64,000 nt of DNA from Epiperipatus broadwayi (GCA_028023455.1 JAQFVV010012673.1:1096567-1160566); one strand, 5' to 3'. Positions 46,660 through 59,021 are shown, counted from the stretch's first letter. Translations and numbers: made by a program. The notes: generated from the letters alone by a model not told the origin.

Positions 46660-48225
46660 ACCATTATACAAGTAGAGGAGTTAGATGGTATAAAATATAC
46701 AACCCACAGCCACCTTTCAGGTCTATTGCACTGATACATGATGCAAAAAGCCAAAGATGTATCCTGTGGATACTTTTATTTATGCTGGGGATAACTCCTG
46801 GTTACCACTTCAGTCAAATCTAATCAACATATCAACAAAAGGTTTTAAAGTACTTTAAGTGCATGATTTCCTTGACCAGCATAAAAATCAAGAAACTCCC
46901 ATGATTCAAACTATCAGACAATGTATATTAAAAACACTCAATGACACAATTTGATCTTAATTAATATTATTTTGTGAAGCATAAAGAGAGATAATTAAAC
47001 CAAATTAACAACTTCAAACAACATATTTATTTAAAAAATAAACATAGCATGATAATCAAAATAAAAAATAAATTAAATTACATTAGTTATAGTTTCTTAC
47101 TTTAGTTTAGTCCGTTTATAAACAGATAAAAACTCAATTATTTTTAGTTTTATAAAGTTTATAAAAATAATAAAATTTTTCTAGACTTTGGATTTATCAA
47201 ATATCTTTATATTTACCTAGGTTTTGTTTCTGGGTTGCACTACTATTCTCTTGAACAATAATTAAGTTTATAACTAACATTCCTAGGTTCTTTTAGCAGT
47301 TGTTCACTTCTCCTTTCCAGGACAGCATATTTCTTGGATCTTGTTAAGCAATAACACTATCTGATAACAGGTAGTGTATCAGCAATGGTGGCCAAAGATA
47401 TTTACTACATTACAGAGAGAGGTGAACATCAAACAAACCTCCCTCTGTTAGCTTAGCAATGCATGGTGATGTTAAGATATCTGCATATATAGCTATATAT
47501 TTCTGATGGATGAACTGTTTGTTCTCAATGAAGGAATCAGCAAACTTTGTACAGCAATCTGGTAGTAGAATGAGTAAAACACACTACTGAACTGACAACA
47601 AACTAAATAACAGACTCTTAACAGAGAAAACTCAGCAGAATCAATACAATAGAAATTTTGTAGCAATGTCTGAGATTACCCACATTATTAATTAGTTTTT
47701 CAAATTTCTTTTTTTTTTTAATTGATTAATTAATCTATTTTTCTTAACTGTAACCTTGATTAATATTATTATCTAGTCAGTTGAAAATTCTACTAATTTC
47801 TAGTAAAACATAATACACTTTCTGATCAGATAATTTACAAAATATTTTGATTTCTAAACAGTTTTAGTAATTATTTGTACAATCATTTGCCATTAAATCC
47901 TTTTCACTAAATAACTTCATGATCCTTACTTATTTTTATATATTTAAAGATATAATTTAGTTTGTTTGTTTTCATAGTCCATCAGAATTTCCTTTTAATC
48001 AAAAGAATCAATAAGTGTTCTTTTAAATAACAACTCTAAAAATTCCTACATTACAATAGGTTTTTATCAGACTGTTGGTTTATAAAAAAATACCTTTACT
48101 TTTATCTGTTAAACAGACCCCTTTTTTAATTTATATAAAAAGTATACATTATTTTTTTTATTGAATATTATTTTAAAACATTTCATGTACACATGCATAC
48201 ATATATGTCACAATATATATGTATG
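46660..48225. other. Unassigned stretch
   Basis: No gene or recognised repeat. Compositionally slightly richer in GC near 47300-47460, without a coherent frame. Confidence 0.5.
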
Positions 48226-48228
48226 TAT

Positions 48229-48600
48229 CCATTAAAACTAGTCAACACATAAACAATCCCACTATAAATAACAATCTATAATCCCAAACTATTGTCAAGG
48301 CAATATATTTATAAAGACACTAAAGATTGCAACTTGACTAGAGTGATTGAAATTATTGATACAAAGAAGTTTAAATAAACTTCCTTAAACATGTAAATAT
48401 AACCTATTCTGAATGAAGACTGATAAATAGTCAATTATATCATTATAAACTGCAATTATAGATTTCAAATTGCATACCAAGTATTACTTAAAATAATAAG
48501 TGTAATAATGAACCCAAATGAGTTTATAAGTAATCGTTAAAACCAGTCAACACTTAGACAATCTCAATATAAATAACAAACTTGTTTACTTATATAAGTA
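48229..48600 (+). repeat. Two family H repeats
   Basis: 48229-48306 (AAACTAGTCAACACATAAAC, AATCTATAATCCCAAACTAT, TGTCAAGGCAA) and 48535-48600 (AAACCAGTCAACACTTAGAC, AATATAAATAACAA). Same family as 34842-34925. No function recognised. Confidence 0.6.
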
Positions 48601-48604
48601 TTGT

Positions 48605-50555
48605 AAAAAACTGCAGATATAAATCTTATACAGTTAAAATGTATTATATTTTAAATATTATTAAATATTAAAGTAATGTAGTTTTCCAGTTTTGCATTTC
48701 TAATTATCATAATGCTAGAGCGAGGAGAAGGAGGTTGAGCATTTTTCTTATTTATATAAAAATAACTAATGCTTGTTTACTGATAATTATTATAATCAAC
48801 TTTCTTTCATTTGTAAAGTACTGTGTCATTTAATGATAAACAAAAAAAATCACACCTGAGTAGAGATTTGCCTCCTGGTGTTCCAAAGTGAATAAGGAGA
48901 ACTTTTATACAGGCTGTCCTGGTCTAGAATATCATTTTGAAAATCTTTGGGCAGATGAAAAATTAACTAGAGTTATGAATAATTTGTACCGAATGTATTT
49001 TTTAGCATAAAAGTTTATTTCCTCATAATTAGGAGCAAAGGTTATCAAAAGGTTTTTACATCTGGTAGTTTTTAATTAATAAGTGTTCATTGTGGTTTAA
49101 TGATTATTTCTGTCTATATTTTAAAGAACTTGCACTTTTTGTAAATATGTTAAATAAAATTTATACAAATATTAAAGAAAACCCTAATCTAGTTCTTTTC
49201 CTTTTTATTATATCTGTTAGATAGTAAAATATTTTATTATTTGTCTTTTGTAACTGATGTATCATCACATATTAATTCATAATTGTACACTCATTTGTAT
49301 CACTTTAGAAGAGCTACAGCAAATTTGGTAGATATGTCATTATTTTATAGTAATTTATTCAAATGTTTAAGATCAAACTTACTTTCTGAACTTACCCTAG
49401 CACCTCTCTGAGGAGGGTCAAAGCATGAAACCATGGTCGATGTTTGGGGGGGGGGCTCCTGACAGAGATATTTTAAATGCTTTCTCTAGCTAAGCATTTA
49501 TCATAAAGCTTGTTGAGGAATTGGCAATCCTCATTGTTTATAACTTACAAGCTTAACAGAATAGGGTCATGTGATCTATAACTCTTATTTTGATTATTCA
49601 AACTTACTTTCTTCTCAAATTTTTCCATCATTGACCAATAGGAAAAATGAAAAAAGTCATTGTTCAATGCAATTCATGTTATCTTTTTAATATTTGGAAA
49701 GTTTAATTATGATTATGTAAATAATATTTTTTATTTGTTAATTTAGATTTCTAATAAAACATGTCAAATTAATTAAATTATATGTTTAAAAACTAAAAAT
49801 TTGAATTTTGCTTCAAATTGGTACTTGGTTACGATGGAAAATAAATGTAATGAAGTAGTAAAGAACTCGATTTAAAAAAAAAAACAGATCAAAATCGATA
49901 TATAAGTCAAATGATTATGATTACAGAAATAAATGTGAATTGGATGTGATATCTTATAAAATATAATTTTAATAATTCCACATTGTAATTAGTATTCCAG
50001 AAGGAAAGCAAATCCCAAAAAGTGAAAATGTATTGAACATCTTGAAAAAATTGGAAATGATTGGGTTTACAAAATGAGAAAATGACGGAAATATGATATA
50101 TGATATTGCACATAAAAATATACAGATGCATAATATTTCAATATTAAAATTTATACATTTCAGTTTACTTTTAATGTAATACTTTTCAAATCCTAAATAA
50201 TTGAAATTATGGCTTAACCTATTAATCTTTCTTAATGTAAAAAAATATCATTAACTTCTTTGACATAAAGCTTTTATTCTTTTAGAATCTATGACATAAT
50301 TACAGGTGCTAAAATAATGTTAAAAATAGGCAAACATTATCAAATTTTAACTAACTGTGGGGAAATGATCTCACTTGTTATAATAAATTGATTCAGAGGT
50401 GCACCAATTGTCAGTGGACATAATGTATGTAATTATGTATACAAATATACCACTATGGATACTTTTTATTTTTGTTCTACTCAGTTTCTAATTTATTCAA
50501 CAAAACTAGTCAATTATTTGGAATTTAATTAAAGATTAAAAAACTGGCAAATATA
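48605..50555. other. Unassigned AT-rich stretch
   Basis: A G10 run lies at 49446. Open frames are short and unrecognised. Confidence 0.5.
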
Positions 50556-50560
50556 TATAT

Positions 50561-51935
50561 AATACATATTTTGCAGGTTTATCCATGTTAAAAACTTTTA
50601 ATATTAATATACTGGCATTTCGACTTGGTCACACAAGCCATCCACAGAGTTACAAAAGGTTGAAAGACGGTTGTAGAGGCGCTACAATCACTGATTTGAA
50701 TAAAATGTTAAAATTCCACCAATAGCAAAAAATGTTAAATTTAGGAATGTTTTTTAAAAAATCTTTCCAAATAGGAGGAAGTTTGCATGTATCATCTAGA
50801 AACTCGTGTTTTAGAATCATCATCTTTAAAACCTCTCATTTGGCTCAGATACACAGATGACACTTTTGTCATATGGCAACATGGAAAAAATAAATTAGAT
50901 CATTTTTTCTTACATTTAAATAATATGCATCCTCATATTAAATTTACAATGGAGACAGAGTCTGATGGAAAACTCCCTTTTCTTGATGTTCTAGTCACCA
51001 GAACACCAAATAGTTTATCTTTTTCTATTTACAGAAAGGATACACACACAGACAGATATTTGCATTTCCATTCTCATCATCACCCAACTCAGATAGTTTC
51101 TGTAGCCAAAACTCTTTTAAATAGAGCAATTAACCTTTCAGATGAGACACATCTGAAAGAAGAAATAAATCATATTAATAGTGTTTTATTAGCAAATAGT
51201 TATAATTACAAATTTATAAAAAAAAAGCCTTATTTCAAGCCCAAAATAGACAAAATAGGAAACAAAAAGATGATAAATCAGCTATTAGGATTTGTGTTCC
51301 ATATGTAAAAGGAACTACAGACAGTATCGGACATATATTAAAATGATATAATATAGATACAGCATTTTCTGCTCATCAAAAGATCAGCAATATAATAACC
51401 AAGCCTAAGGATTCAATCCCTCTTGAATCTCATGGTGTCTATCAAATCTCATGTAAAAATTGTAAAGCTTCTTACATAGGTATGAGTAATCGTCGCATCA
51501 GTGTTAGGAGAGATGAGCATGCTAATGCAGTTAAACAACACTCATCATCATCAGCACTCTCACTCCATACTATAGATTCAGGTCATAAAATTGATTTTTC
51601 TAGTACCAGGATCATATCCAGATGTGATAATCTCTACCAATGCAAAATTAGAGAAGCCATTGAGATACTTAAAAGGCCAGATTGTATCAATAAGTGAGAT
51701 GATACATGCAAACTTCCTCCTATTTGGAAAGATTTTTTTAAAAAACATTCCTAAATTTAACATTTTTTGCTATTGGTGGAATTTTAACATTTTATTCAAA
51801 TCAGTGATTGTAGCGCCTCTACAACCGTCTTTCTACCTTTTATAACTCTGTGGATGGCTTGTGTGACCAAGTCGAAATGTCAGTATATTAATATTAAAAG
51901 TTTTTAACACAGATGAACCCGCAAAATATGTATTT
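50561..51935 (+). mobile_element. 5'-truncated Penelope-like element with inverted arms
   Basis: The RT plus GIY-YIG core is enclosed by inverted arms 50561-50797 and 51697-51935 (AATACATATTTTGC at the left, GCAAAATATGTATT at the right). The right arm is the 3' UTR, beginning at the TGA stop of the GIY-YIG frame (51695-51697). The left arm is its inverted copy fused directly to the truncated RT. The arms carry GGCTTG and CAAGTC followed by GAAAT, a hammerhead-like stem plus GAAA. Same architecture as the element at 45821-46570, but a different subfamily. A clear TSD could not be fixed. A (TA)n starts at 51969. Confidence 0.85.
50798..51697 (+). pseudogene. PLE reverse transcriptase and GIY-YIG endonuclease, broken
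   Basis: The frame open to 51308 holds the RT catalytic block RYTDDTFVIW (YTDD codons at 50850-50861), the following L-P-F-L-D-V motif at about 50976 and a Y-R-K-D-T-H-T-D-R-Y-L-H-F block, all typical of PLE RT palm and thumb regions. A frameshift near 51285 moves the reading to a frame with VPYVKGTTDSIGHILK and a TGA near 51341. It then continues to GVYQISCKNCKASYIGMSNR, RISVRRDEH and the stop at 51695. The last part is the GIY-YIG domain. Everything before the YTDD region (fingers, N-terminus) is missing. It is dead, with one shift and one stop plus the truncation. Confidence 0.85.
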
Positions 51936-51968
51936 TATATATTTAACCCATGCAAATCTTCGTTTTAA

Positions 51969-51989
51969 CATATATATATATATATATAT
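51969..51989. repeat. (TA)n after PLE 3' end
   Basis: Short TA tract about 33 bp beyond the PLE arm. Confidence 0.9.
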
Positions 51990-52725
51990 CAAAGGCAACA
52001 TCAAATGTTATAGATTATCTCTGTTTACATGGATATGATCTCCTTATTTTTATTCTTTATTATATTAACAATCAATGGAAATATTTAATTCATATATGTA
52101 TATATAAAATAATTAAATTTTAATTAAAAAAAGGACTATTGTTTATGTTAATCATGTGTAAGTATATTTCAATCAGGAATAAAAATGGCGTTGCTTATAT
52201 TATTTCATTTACATTGATTCTATTCAGATTGATGTTACTGTGCAATAGCTAACCATTTGTTCCCATTATCTTTAATAATAATATCTATATTTAAATTCTG
52301 ATATTGTAACTAGAAATCAGAGATAATCAAAGAATAAAGAGGATTCTTTTTTAATCCTTTATTATTCAATATGGTAGAATTTTTATGTTTCATCATCAAC
52401 TTGAAACTTGATACTTTATTCATTTTAAAAGATTAATTATTTATTTTGAATATATTTTAATTTTTCTATACATTTTTATTTGTGAATATAATTTATATAT
52501 TGTTTTAAAATTATTGATTTTTTAAAAAAATCAAATAATTCACATGCAGACATTAAAAAAAACTCTTTTTTTACATTAATTGATGGGTCAGACAACATTG
52601 ATATTTTTATTGATGAAGAAAGTTTATTCTTTTAATAGTTTTATAATCATTTGAAACAATAATTATTATAAAAACAATTAAATATTAGTATACACTCTAT
52701 TCAAACTGAAGAGGACATTTATGTT
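51990..52725. other. Unassigned AT-rich stretch
   Basis: Nothing recognised. Confidence 0.5.
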
Positions 52726-52741
52726 AAAAAATAAGCAAATA

Positions 52742-52811
52742 GTCAAGCGTTGGTGGCCGAGTGGTTAGCACCGCTAGGGTTTGCTTCCCTGCCGACGTTT
52801 TGACAGACACA
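52742..52811 (+). mobile_element. Short variant SINE with clear TSD
   Basis: Only about 70 bp. It starts GTCAAGCGTTG like family A, then has a strong A box TGGCCGAGTGG and, only about 20 bp later, a B-box-like GGTTTGCTTCC. It ends GCCGACGTTTTGACAGACAC plus poly-A. TSDs are AAAAAATAAGCAAATA (52726) and AAAAAATAAGCATATA (52812). It is either an internally deleted family A member or a sister family with a compact head. Confidence 0.8.
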
Positions 52812-52829
52812 AAAAAATAAGCATATAAG

Positions 52830-53930
52830 ATTGCTTTAATTACATTTAATATTTTTTAATAAAATTAATACACAATGTCAATTATTTTATTAATCAGATG
52901 TTAATTCTCTTCATAAAAACACTTTTTATATTAAGATCTATCAGACCACAACTATTTATCATTTTTAAAAATTGCAGTCCATGTCTATTATTATAAATGA
53001 ATTTAGAGAACTATCTACAATTGAGAGATTAAGTGTTATGTGCTTACTATTATATAATAAATATAGGATGATAAATATTGAATCATGTTTCTATCTCAGA
53101 ATTGCATATCACTAGTCGTCCGGTTAGCTGTCAGATGCCAGTTGAATCTTTGGAAAAAGGGATAAGTCCATGATGTGATATATGAACTTTGTTTTAATCA
53201 TGAATGTATATCATGTATAATCTAGTTGGGAATGTGTTTCATTTCTCGTTTCCTTTTTTCCCAAGATGAGGAGTCTGGGATGATATTGTCTCATGACACA
53301 CAACAACATCGTATTGTGTGTGTGCATATGTAAATAAAATTTGAAAGAAAAAATAGAAATGAACACAAACTAAATTTATTATAGATATTTATTAAAAATA
53401 TATACACTGGAAGAACAGAATAGTTAAATAATTTGAATTTTTAAAAGTATAAATTATTTTAAATAAAACATAAAGAAGGTCTATTTAATGTTTTATTTAA
53501 TTCTGATTCTGATTAAAAATAGTCCAACGCAAGCTTTTTTTTTATTTTGTAATAAATAGTAATTATAAAATTCTCCCATCTATTTTTAACTGGATTGAGT
53601 AGAAAACTTTTTTCTTAATTAAAACTACTTTTGATAAATGTAAATTATTTTTGGAAAACTTTATTTTTTTATATTATACTTTGATTTTGAATTTTACTAT
53701 CTGTTTTCGTTTAAAATTTTAAGAAACAATTTCTAGTAGTTGTTCTTTACCATGTTATTATTTTTTGATTCTGCATTAAATGCTTTTAACAGTTTTGTTT
53801 TGGAATGTATATTTTGTGTACTCCATATTGGCAGTTTTTATAAGCTACTAGCACTATAAAAAAGTTAAATAAAACTAATTATAATGAAAATACAAATATG
53901 TAATATAATTCTAACAAACATATAATGTTC
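52830..53930. other. Unassigned stretch
   Basis: No gene or recognised repeat. Confidence 0.5.
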
Positions 53931-53939
53931 AAGTTAATC

Positions 53940-54178
53940 TGATCAAGGTGCAGTGCTCTCAGATCCAAGGGTCCTCACTGATGAAGGCCTCAAGCCAGAA
54001 ACTAGTCTGGGGATATTGTATGAGTAGGCACTAGATAGGGATTTTATGCACAAGCCTTCTGGCATCCATTGATTGCTCTTGTTAGCACAATATGGCACTG
54101 CTATATGGAGAGTTTTGCTTTGTTTTGAATTGTTTAATAACAATTATGTGCTAGTATGAGATAGTGATCATGTGATGT
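53940..54178 (-). repeat. Family B element, one arm plus tail
   Basis: GTCCTCACTGATGAAGGCCT, AGAAACTAGTCTGGGGATAT, ATTTTATGCACAAGCCTTCT and GCACTGCTATATGGAGAGTT. The tail AACAATTATGTGCTAGTATG then GATAGTGATCATGTGATG matches, inverted, 56380-56430. The 66-codon reverse frame is repeat. Confidence 0.8.
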
Positions 54179-54185
54179 TTAGTGG

Positions 54186-54377
54186 TTTAATCTGAAAAGG
54201 TAAATTAGACTATAAAAAGTGTTAAATGCACTGTGCCAGCTTTCAGCAGATCACTGCCAGAAGTAGTGATGAATAAGAATGTTCAGTTATTCATCAGTAT
54301 GATTTTGGTAGCGATCTGCGAAAGTTGGCTCAGTGCATTTAAGACATTCTTATAGTCTTATTTACCTTTTCAGATTA
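54186..54377. mobile_element. Palindromic MITE
   Basis: GTTTAATCTGAAAAGGTAAA at the left and TTTACCTTTTCAGATTAAC at the right are inverted. Inner blocks (AAATGCACTGTGCCAGCTTT, CAGATCACTGCCA) pair with GGTAGCGATCTGCGAAAGTT and onward to GTGCATTTAAGAC. Arms are about 80 bp with imperfect pairing. A TTAA lies at or inside each tip, compatible with a TTAA or TA target, but this is ambiguous. Confidence 0.7.
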
Positions 54378-54574
54378 ACTTGAATACTACAAGTGTGCTA
54401 AAATTACATAAATGTATGAAAATAGTATATACTATTGACAAATGTGTAATGTATATATAGATAATAGGTATTACTTCAATTTCTATACTAATTTCTTTTA
54501 TGCTTTACTATGTGCATTTTATATGAAAATAAATGCAGCTAAATAATTGGGCTTAAATGTTCTAAAGTTATAAA

Positions 54575-55190
54575 CAAGATGTCAAAAGTGAGAGATACCA
54601 ACCTCTAACTTGTATGAGAGTAGTGTGATGAAAATTATATTACAGAAATATTATTCATTAATATACTTCCATCAAGTGGTGTGTGTCAAAGTTGTGAGGG
54701 CAATACGTTTGATATTTATCAATTAGTTAGTAGTAATTGACGATCTATATATATTGAATATTGATAAAGATATGTACATTATACAGGCTTAAACCTGCAT
54801 TTATATATGGAATATATGTGAGATTCGAACTCAGACATTCACATGACCCACTACTCTCAGTGCCATCTTATATTGCTGACCTACCTGATCACACACGTGT
54901 TGAAAAGATAAATAATCATCAATATACATATTTCATGCTAAACCAGCAATCATCAGTTGGTCTAGATAAAGATATGTGTAAGAGATTGTGATCTAGGCCA
55001 ATTGATGCGTTCTAGTTTAGCACAACATGTGCATCCTAAGAATCATTTTTCATATGCCTTTGGTAGTGTGTTTATGATTGTACTCATCCACAAGGTGTTT
55101 AAAGTGCATAAAAACCAGTCCCTACATTGAATGAGAGTAGTGCAGTAAATATCACACTACAGAAATAGTATTCATTAATTGTCTGATAGT
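54575..55190 (+). repeat. Family F repeat interrupted by a family C insertion
   Basis: Blocks GATACCAACCTCTAACTTGT, GTGTGTCAAAGTTGTGAGGG, GTTTAGCACAACATGTGCAT and ATAAAAACCAGTCCCTACAT follow the order of 1001-1460, except that 54776-54977 is inserted family C plus one TSD. Confidence 0.75.
54776..54964 (+). mobile_element. Family C insertion with 13-bp TSD, nested in family F
   Basis: GATAAAGATATGT occurs at 54763-54775 and again at 54965-54977. Family F copy 1 at 1268 has this site once, so the direct repeat is a TSD. The insert starts ACATTATACAGGCTTAAACC and ends CATCAGTTGGTCTA, single-armed, without poly-A. Confidence 0.9.
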
Positions 55191-55518
55191 TAATTCACGT
55201 TGGGACATTTGGAAAGTTTATTTTTCTCTGTTAATTACTTTCATTAGAAACTTTAATTAATTTTTACTAATTATTTTTTATTCAACTTTTTAAATTTATA
55301 ATAAAAATAATAAATTTCTATATTTATCTACAAATCAGTTAGACAATAAATATTTCATTTACTGAATAAATGATACTTTTTAAAATGCTTAAAAATAAAG
55401 TAATTTATTTATTCTAAATTGCGCAATATAAAAAATATTAACGTAAAAAGTGAAGCAATATTATTATTTTTATGTTTATTTTTATAAATGCACTTAGTCT
55501 TTAATCGTTTATATATAT

Positions 55519-55537
55519 AATCATTAAAAAACAGTCA

Positions 55538-55581
<44 letters not shown>
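55519..55581. repeat. Family H tip, (CA)n and (TA)n
   Basis: CATTAAAAAACAGTCAAC (family H start) followed by (CA)n at 55534-55557 and (TA)n at 55558-55581, leading straight into a family C arm. Confidence 0.75.
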
Positions 55582-55582
55582 T

Positions 55583-55926
55583 ATAAGGGAGTTGAACTCA
55601 CACTTTCAAACTGCTGACAGCTATCCAATACATCTTATACAAGTGATTCGCATGACCACATATATATGAAAATATATAGATGATAGAAGAGTTGGAGAGT
55701 GGAGAAAATTGTTTGTCCATTAAAGTTTAAAGATTTGCTATCTTAATATAAACTAAGCAGTGATTTTATATATGTGTTGGAGATGGTGATCTGAACCAAT
55801 TGAGGAGTGCTGACTTAGCATGAAATATGTATATTGGATATCATTTATCTTTTTCCAATGCATGTGGTCATATGCATCAGTTATATAAAATGGATTGGAT
55901 AGTTGTCAGGAGTTTAAAAGTCAGAG

Positions 55927-55930
<4 letters not shown>
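55583..55930. repeat. Family C foldback element
   Basis: GGGAGTTGAACTCACACTTT at the left and GTTTAAAAGTCAGAGTT at the right. Arms contain GACAGCTATCCAATACATCT and its inverse GGATTGGATAGTTGTCAGGA. (TA)n tracts lie at both tips (55558 and 55928-55970). Confidence 0.8.
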
Positions 55931-55971
<41 letters not shown>

Positions 55972-55974
55972 ATA

Positions 55975-56360
55975 AATCAAAACTTTTTAAGATATGAATG
56001 CTTGATTTAATATGACCTAACAATCTAAAGATCAAACAAAGGTTATTTTATCTGACAAAATGTGGCATTAATACAATAATAGGTGGACAATATTTACAGG
56101 TTTATTTAAAATGATTTTTTAATCACCTATATGTAAATTATCTTATTACCATATGTGGACTTGTCGCTTCTTGAAATAGATTTATATATTTAATATTCAT
56201 ATTTGATAAATAATAAATCATTTGCATGCCAATTAAAACCATTGATATCTGTGTATTTATGTTTGATTATAAATGGTAGTTGTTATTTGTTTCAAAATAT
56301 TATAATTATATTATTTACTTTTTATAAGTAATCTCATGTCATTTCTCTCTCTTCTTTCTC
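55975..56360. other. Unassigned stretch
   Basis: Nothing recognised. Confidence 0.5.
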
Positions 56361-56379
56361 TCTGATTTTCTTATTACAT

Positions 56380-56572
56380 GATCACTATCTCTTATACTAG
56401 CACATAATTGTTAATAAACAAGGCAAAACTCTCCATACAGTAGTGCCACCCTGTACCAACCAGAATAATCAATGGATGCCAAAAGGCTTGTGCGTAAAAT
56501 CCCTGCAGTAGTGCCACCCTGTGCCAACCAGAATAATCAATGGCACTACTATATGGAGAGTTTTGCCCTGTT
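56380..56572 (+). mobile_element. Family B insertion with 16-bp TSD
   Basis: GATTTTCTTATTACAT at 56364-56379 is repeated at 56573-56588. Between them is GATCACTATCTCTTATACTA (tail), then GGCAAAACTCTCCATACAGT, two partial copies of GTGCCACCCTGTnCCAACCA, and the inverted end CACTACTATATGGAGAGTTT. The element is therefore an asymmetric foldback of 193 bp with a unique tail on one side. Confidence 0.85.
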
Positions 56573-56589
56573 GATTTTCTTATTACATT

Positions 56590-57050
56590 ATGTTTTAGTA
56601 GATATTTTTAAAGATAACCATTTATTTTTTTTCACACCATTTTCTTACTTATCATTTATATTGCTCTTTAAATTTTACACACATGTATATTATGTGTCAT
56701 GCAGAGAAAAGAAATTCAATAATAATAATAGTAATATTTGGCCTTGCATGCTTTTGGCATTGGGTACCAGACTTATGGCAGTCTAAGTAAATGGGTAAAT
56801 TCCATTTGGAATAATTTTTTCAAGTCAATATTTTTTTAATCTATTATCAGTCTATCCCCACCATTATATTTTTTAAATTTTTTTATTTTTTTTTATTTGG
56901 TCAAATCTTTGATCTTTTTAAACATCAAGATTACAGTATTTCTATAACCATTTTTATAATAACATTTTTCATACACAGTTGATGGCCATTGCGAACCTGT
57001 CTAAACATCGATATGTTAATATGTTAGTAGTATGAATCATAGGTATATGA
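56590..57050. other. Unassigned stretch
   Basis: Nothing recognised. Confidence 0.5.
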
Positions 57051-57059
57051 ACTTGGACA

Positions 57060-57322
<263 letters not shown>

Positions 57323-57324
57323 GA

Positions 57325-59015
57325 GTGTCTACTAGTCATCCATAGTTCTCTGAATAAATACATGTTATGTACCAACACAATTTCACTACCCACCACAAAA
57401 ATTTAAAGATTCTAACATATCTGAGAATAAGTTATGAGAGCAAAGATAATGGGTTTTATACTTTTGTGAATTACCTTCAATGATCTCCCAACATAAAATC
57501 TGATAGACTGCTTTGAACATGCTCTTGTGATCCTGGATTTCCTTCTATATAGAGTTAGCATGCCATTTTATTGTGGTTTAGATATGACACACACTGCCAT
57601 ATTTTATATAAATACTATTTATGCCAATATAGTTTTGCTTTGAGGTCTTTGTTGTAAATAAGTAAGTACTGTGACCGAGAACTAATGAATCACTCTTTTT
57701 ACTTCATCATATATACAATGAATTACTTAGCAGTATCCACAATCCATTACAACTTTATATTATTTTGCTTTAATTGGTATAAAGTTGTAGTTGTACTGGA
57801 CTATGATTGTGTTTTGTATGGTTTTTCAATTAACATTAGTATGAATATCTTTCTATGCAAATTAAATTACTAAGTTGGAGTATAAATTTACAAGGCAGCT
57901 AATACAAATAGTTGTTTGCTCTGACTTAAGACTTTAAATGTAGATTAATTTAAGCCAAGTTTTAATAATATCCCAGTTAATTTAAATACCTTCATTTATT
58001 TGCAATTACTTACAAAAACATGCTTTTTTATATAATTTTAGACAATCTATTAAAGGTGGAATCTCTTTTTTTAGCCATGGCTAAGTAAACAGATAGCATA
58101 AAATTATAACAGATTGCAGATATTGCTAAGTGTTTATATACCTTTAAATAATCTGTCTATTAGCATTAGTGTCAAATTGATTGGCAAGTGTCAGACTTTC
58201 TGCTATCATAACTTTGGCACCATTCATTTTAAAGCAATATACCAACGATTATTAATAATCATTTATTAAACCAGAGATTATCTTTGGCCCGAAATAACTT
58301 TAACCCTTTTTTAAAGATTAATATATCTGACTTTATATAAACTGATAGAATGGGAATAATTTATCTTCTTCAAACACCTTTATTTTATATTTCAAGAGTG
58401 TATAAAGAAGTGAAGGTGTTAAGTGGATATATGTGTACATTATATAATCTCACTTTATCTGCATACAATTTTAATTATCCAATAGCATTTAAATATATAA
58501 AAAGGATTTTTTAAAAACGTTATTCATCAGTGAAATGTATTGTTAATCATATATATGCCATTATAGCATTGAAAGTATATTGGTTTATAAAATTAAAATT
58601 AATGTACATTGTGATTTATATTATATGCATAGAACGTACTATACCCATATAATTTTTAATATCTTTTATTATAATATCTGTGGCTATAGCATAACACCAA
58701 TCTTTGGCTAAACATATATAAAAGTAATAATGTACATGCACACACGTGTTACTATGAAGCAGCTGATTGTGTCATTCCCTATGTGTGATATTTTGGTAAA
58801 TTAATTAATTCCTGAAATGTAAAGAAGTCTGTCACACATGATAAGTCACATGGCGTTGTCTTCTGTGGGAAATTAAAGCTGCCTGCATAATGTTAATATA
58901 ATTGTACAGTTAAATATAGTTTCTAAAATATGTAGTAAAACAATGTTGTTAAGATTGTATTTAGTATTAAAATTATATTTAAAATTTGTATCATGAATAA
59001 TATTTATTTTTACCA
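57325..59015. other. Unassigned stretch
   Basis: No gene or recognised repeat. Confidence 0.5.
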
Positions 59016-59016
59016 T

Positions 59017-59021
<5 letters not shown>

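Noticed and set aside
45994-46671. A 225-residue open frame taken as one protein
   Set aside because: Only the last about 130 residues are PLE GIY-YIG domain. The first part is the inverted 3' UTR plus translated (TA)n that happens to be in frame.
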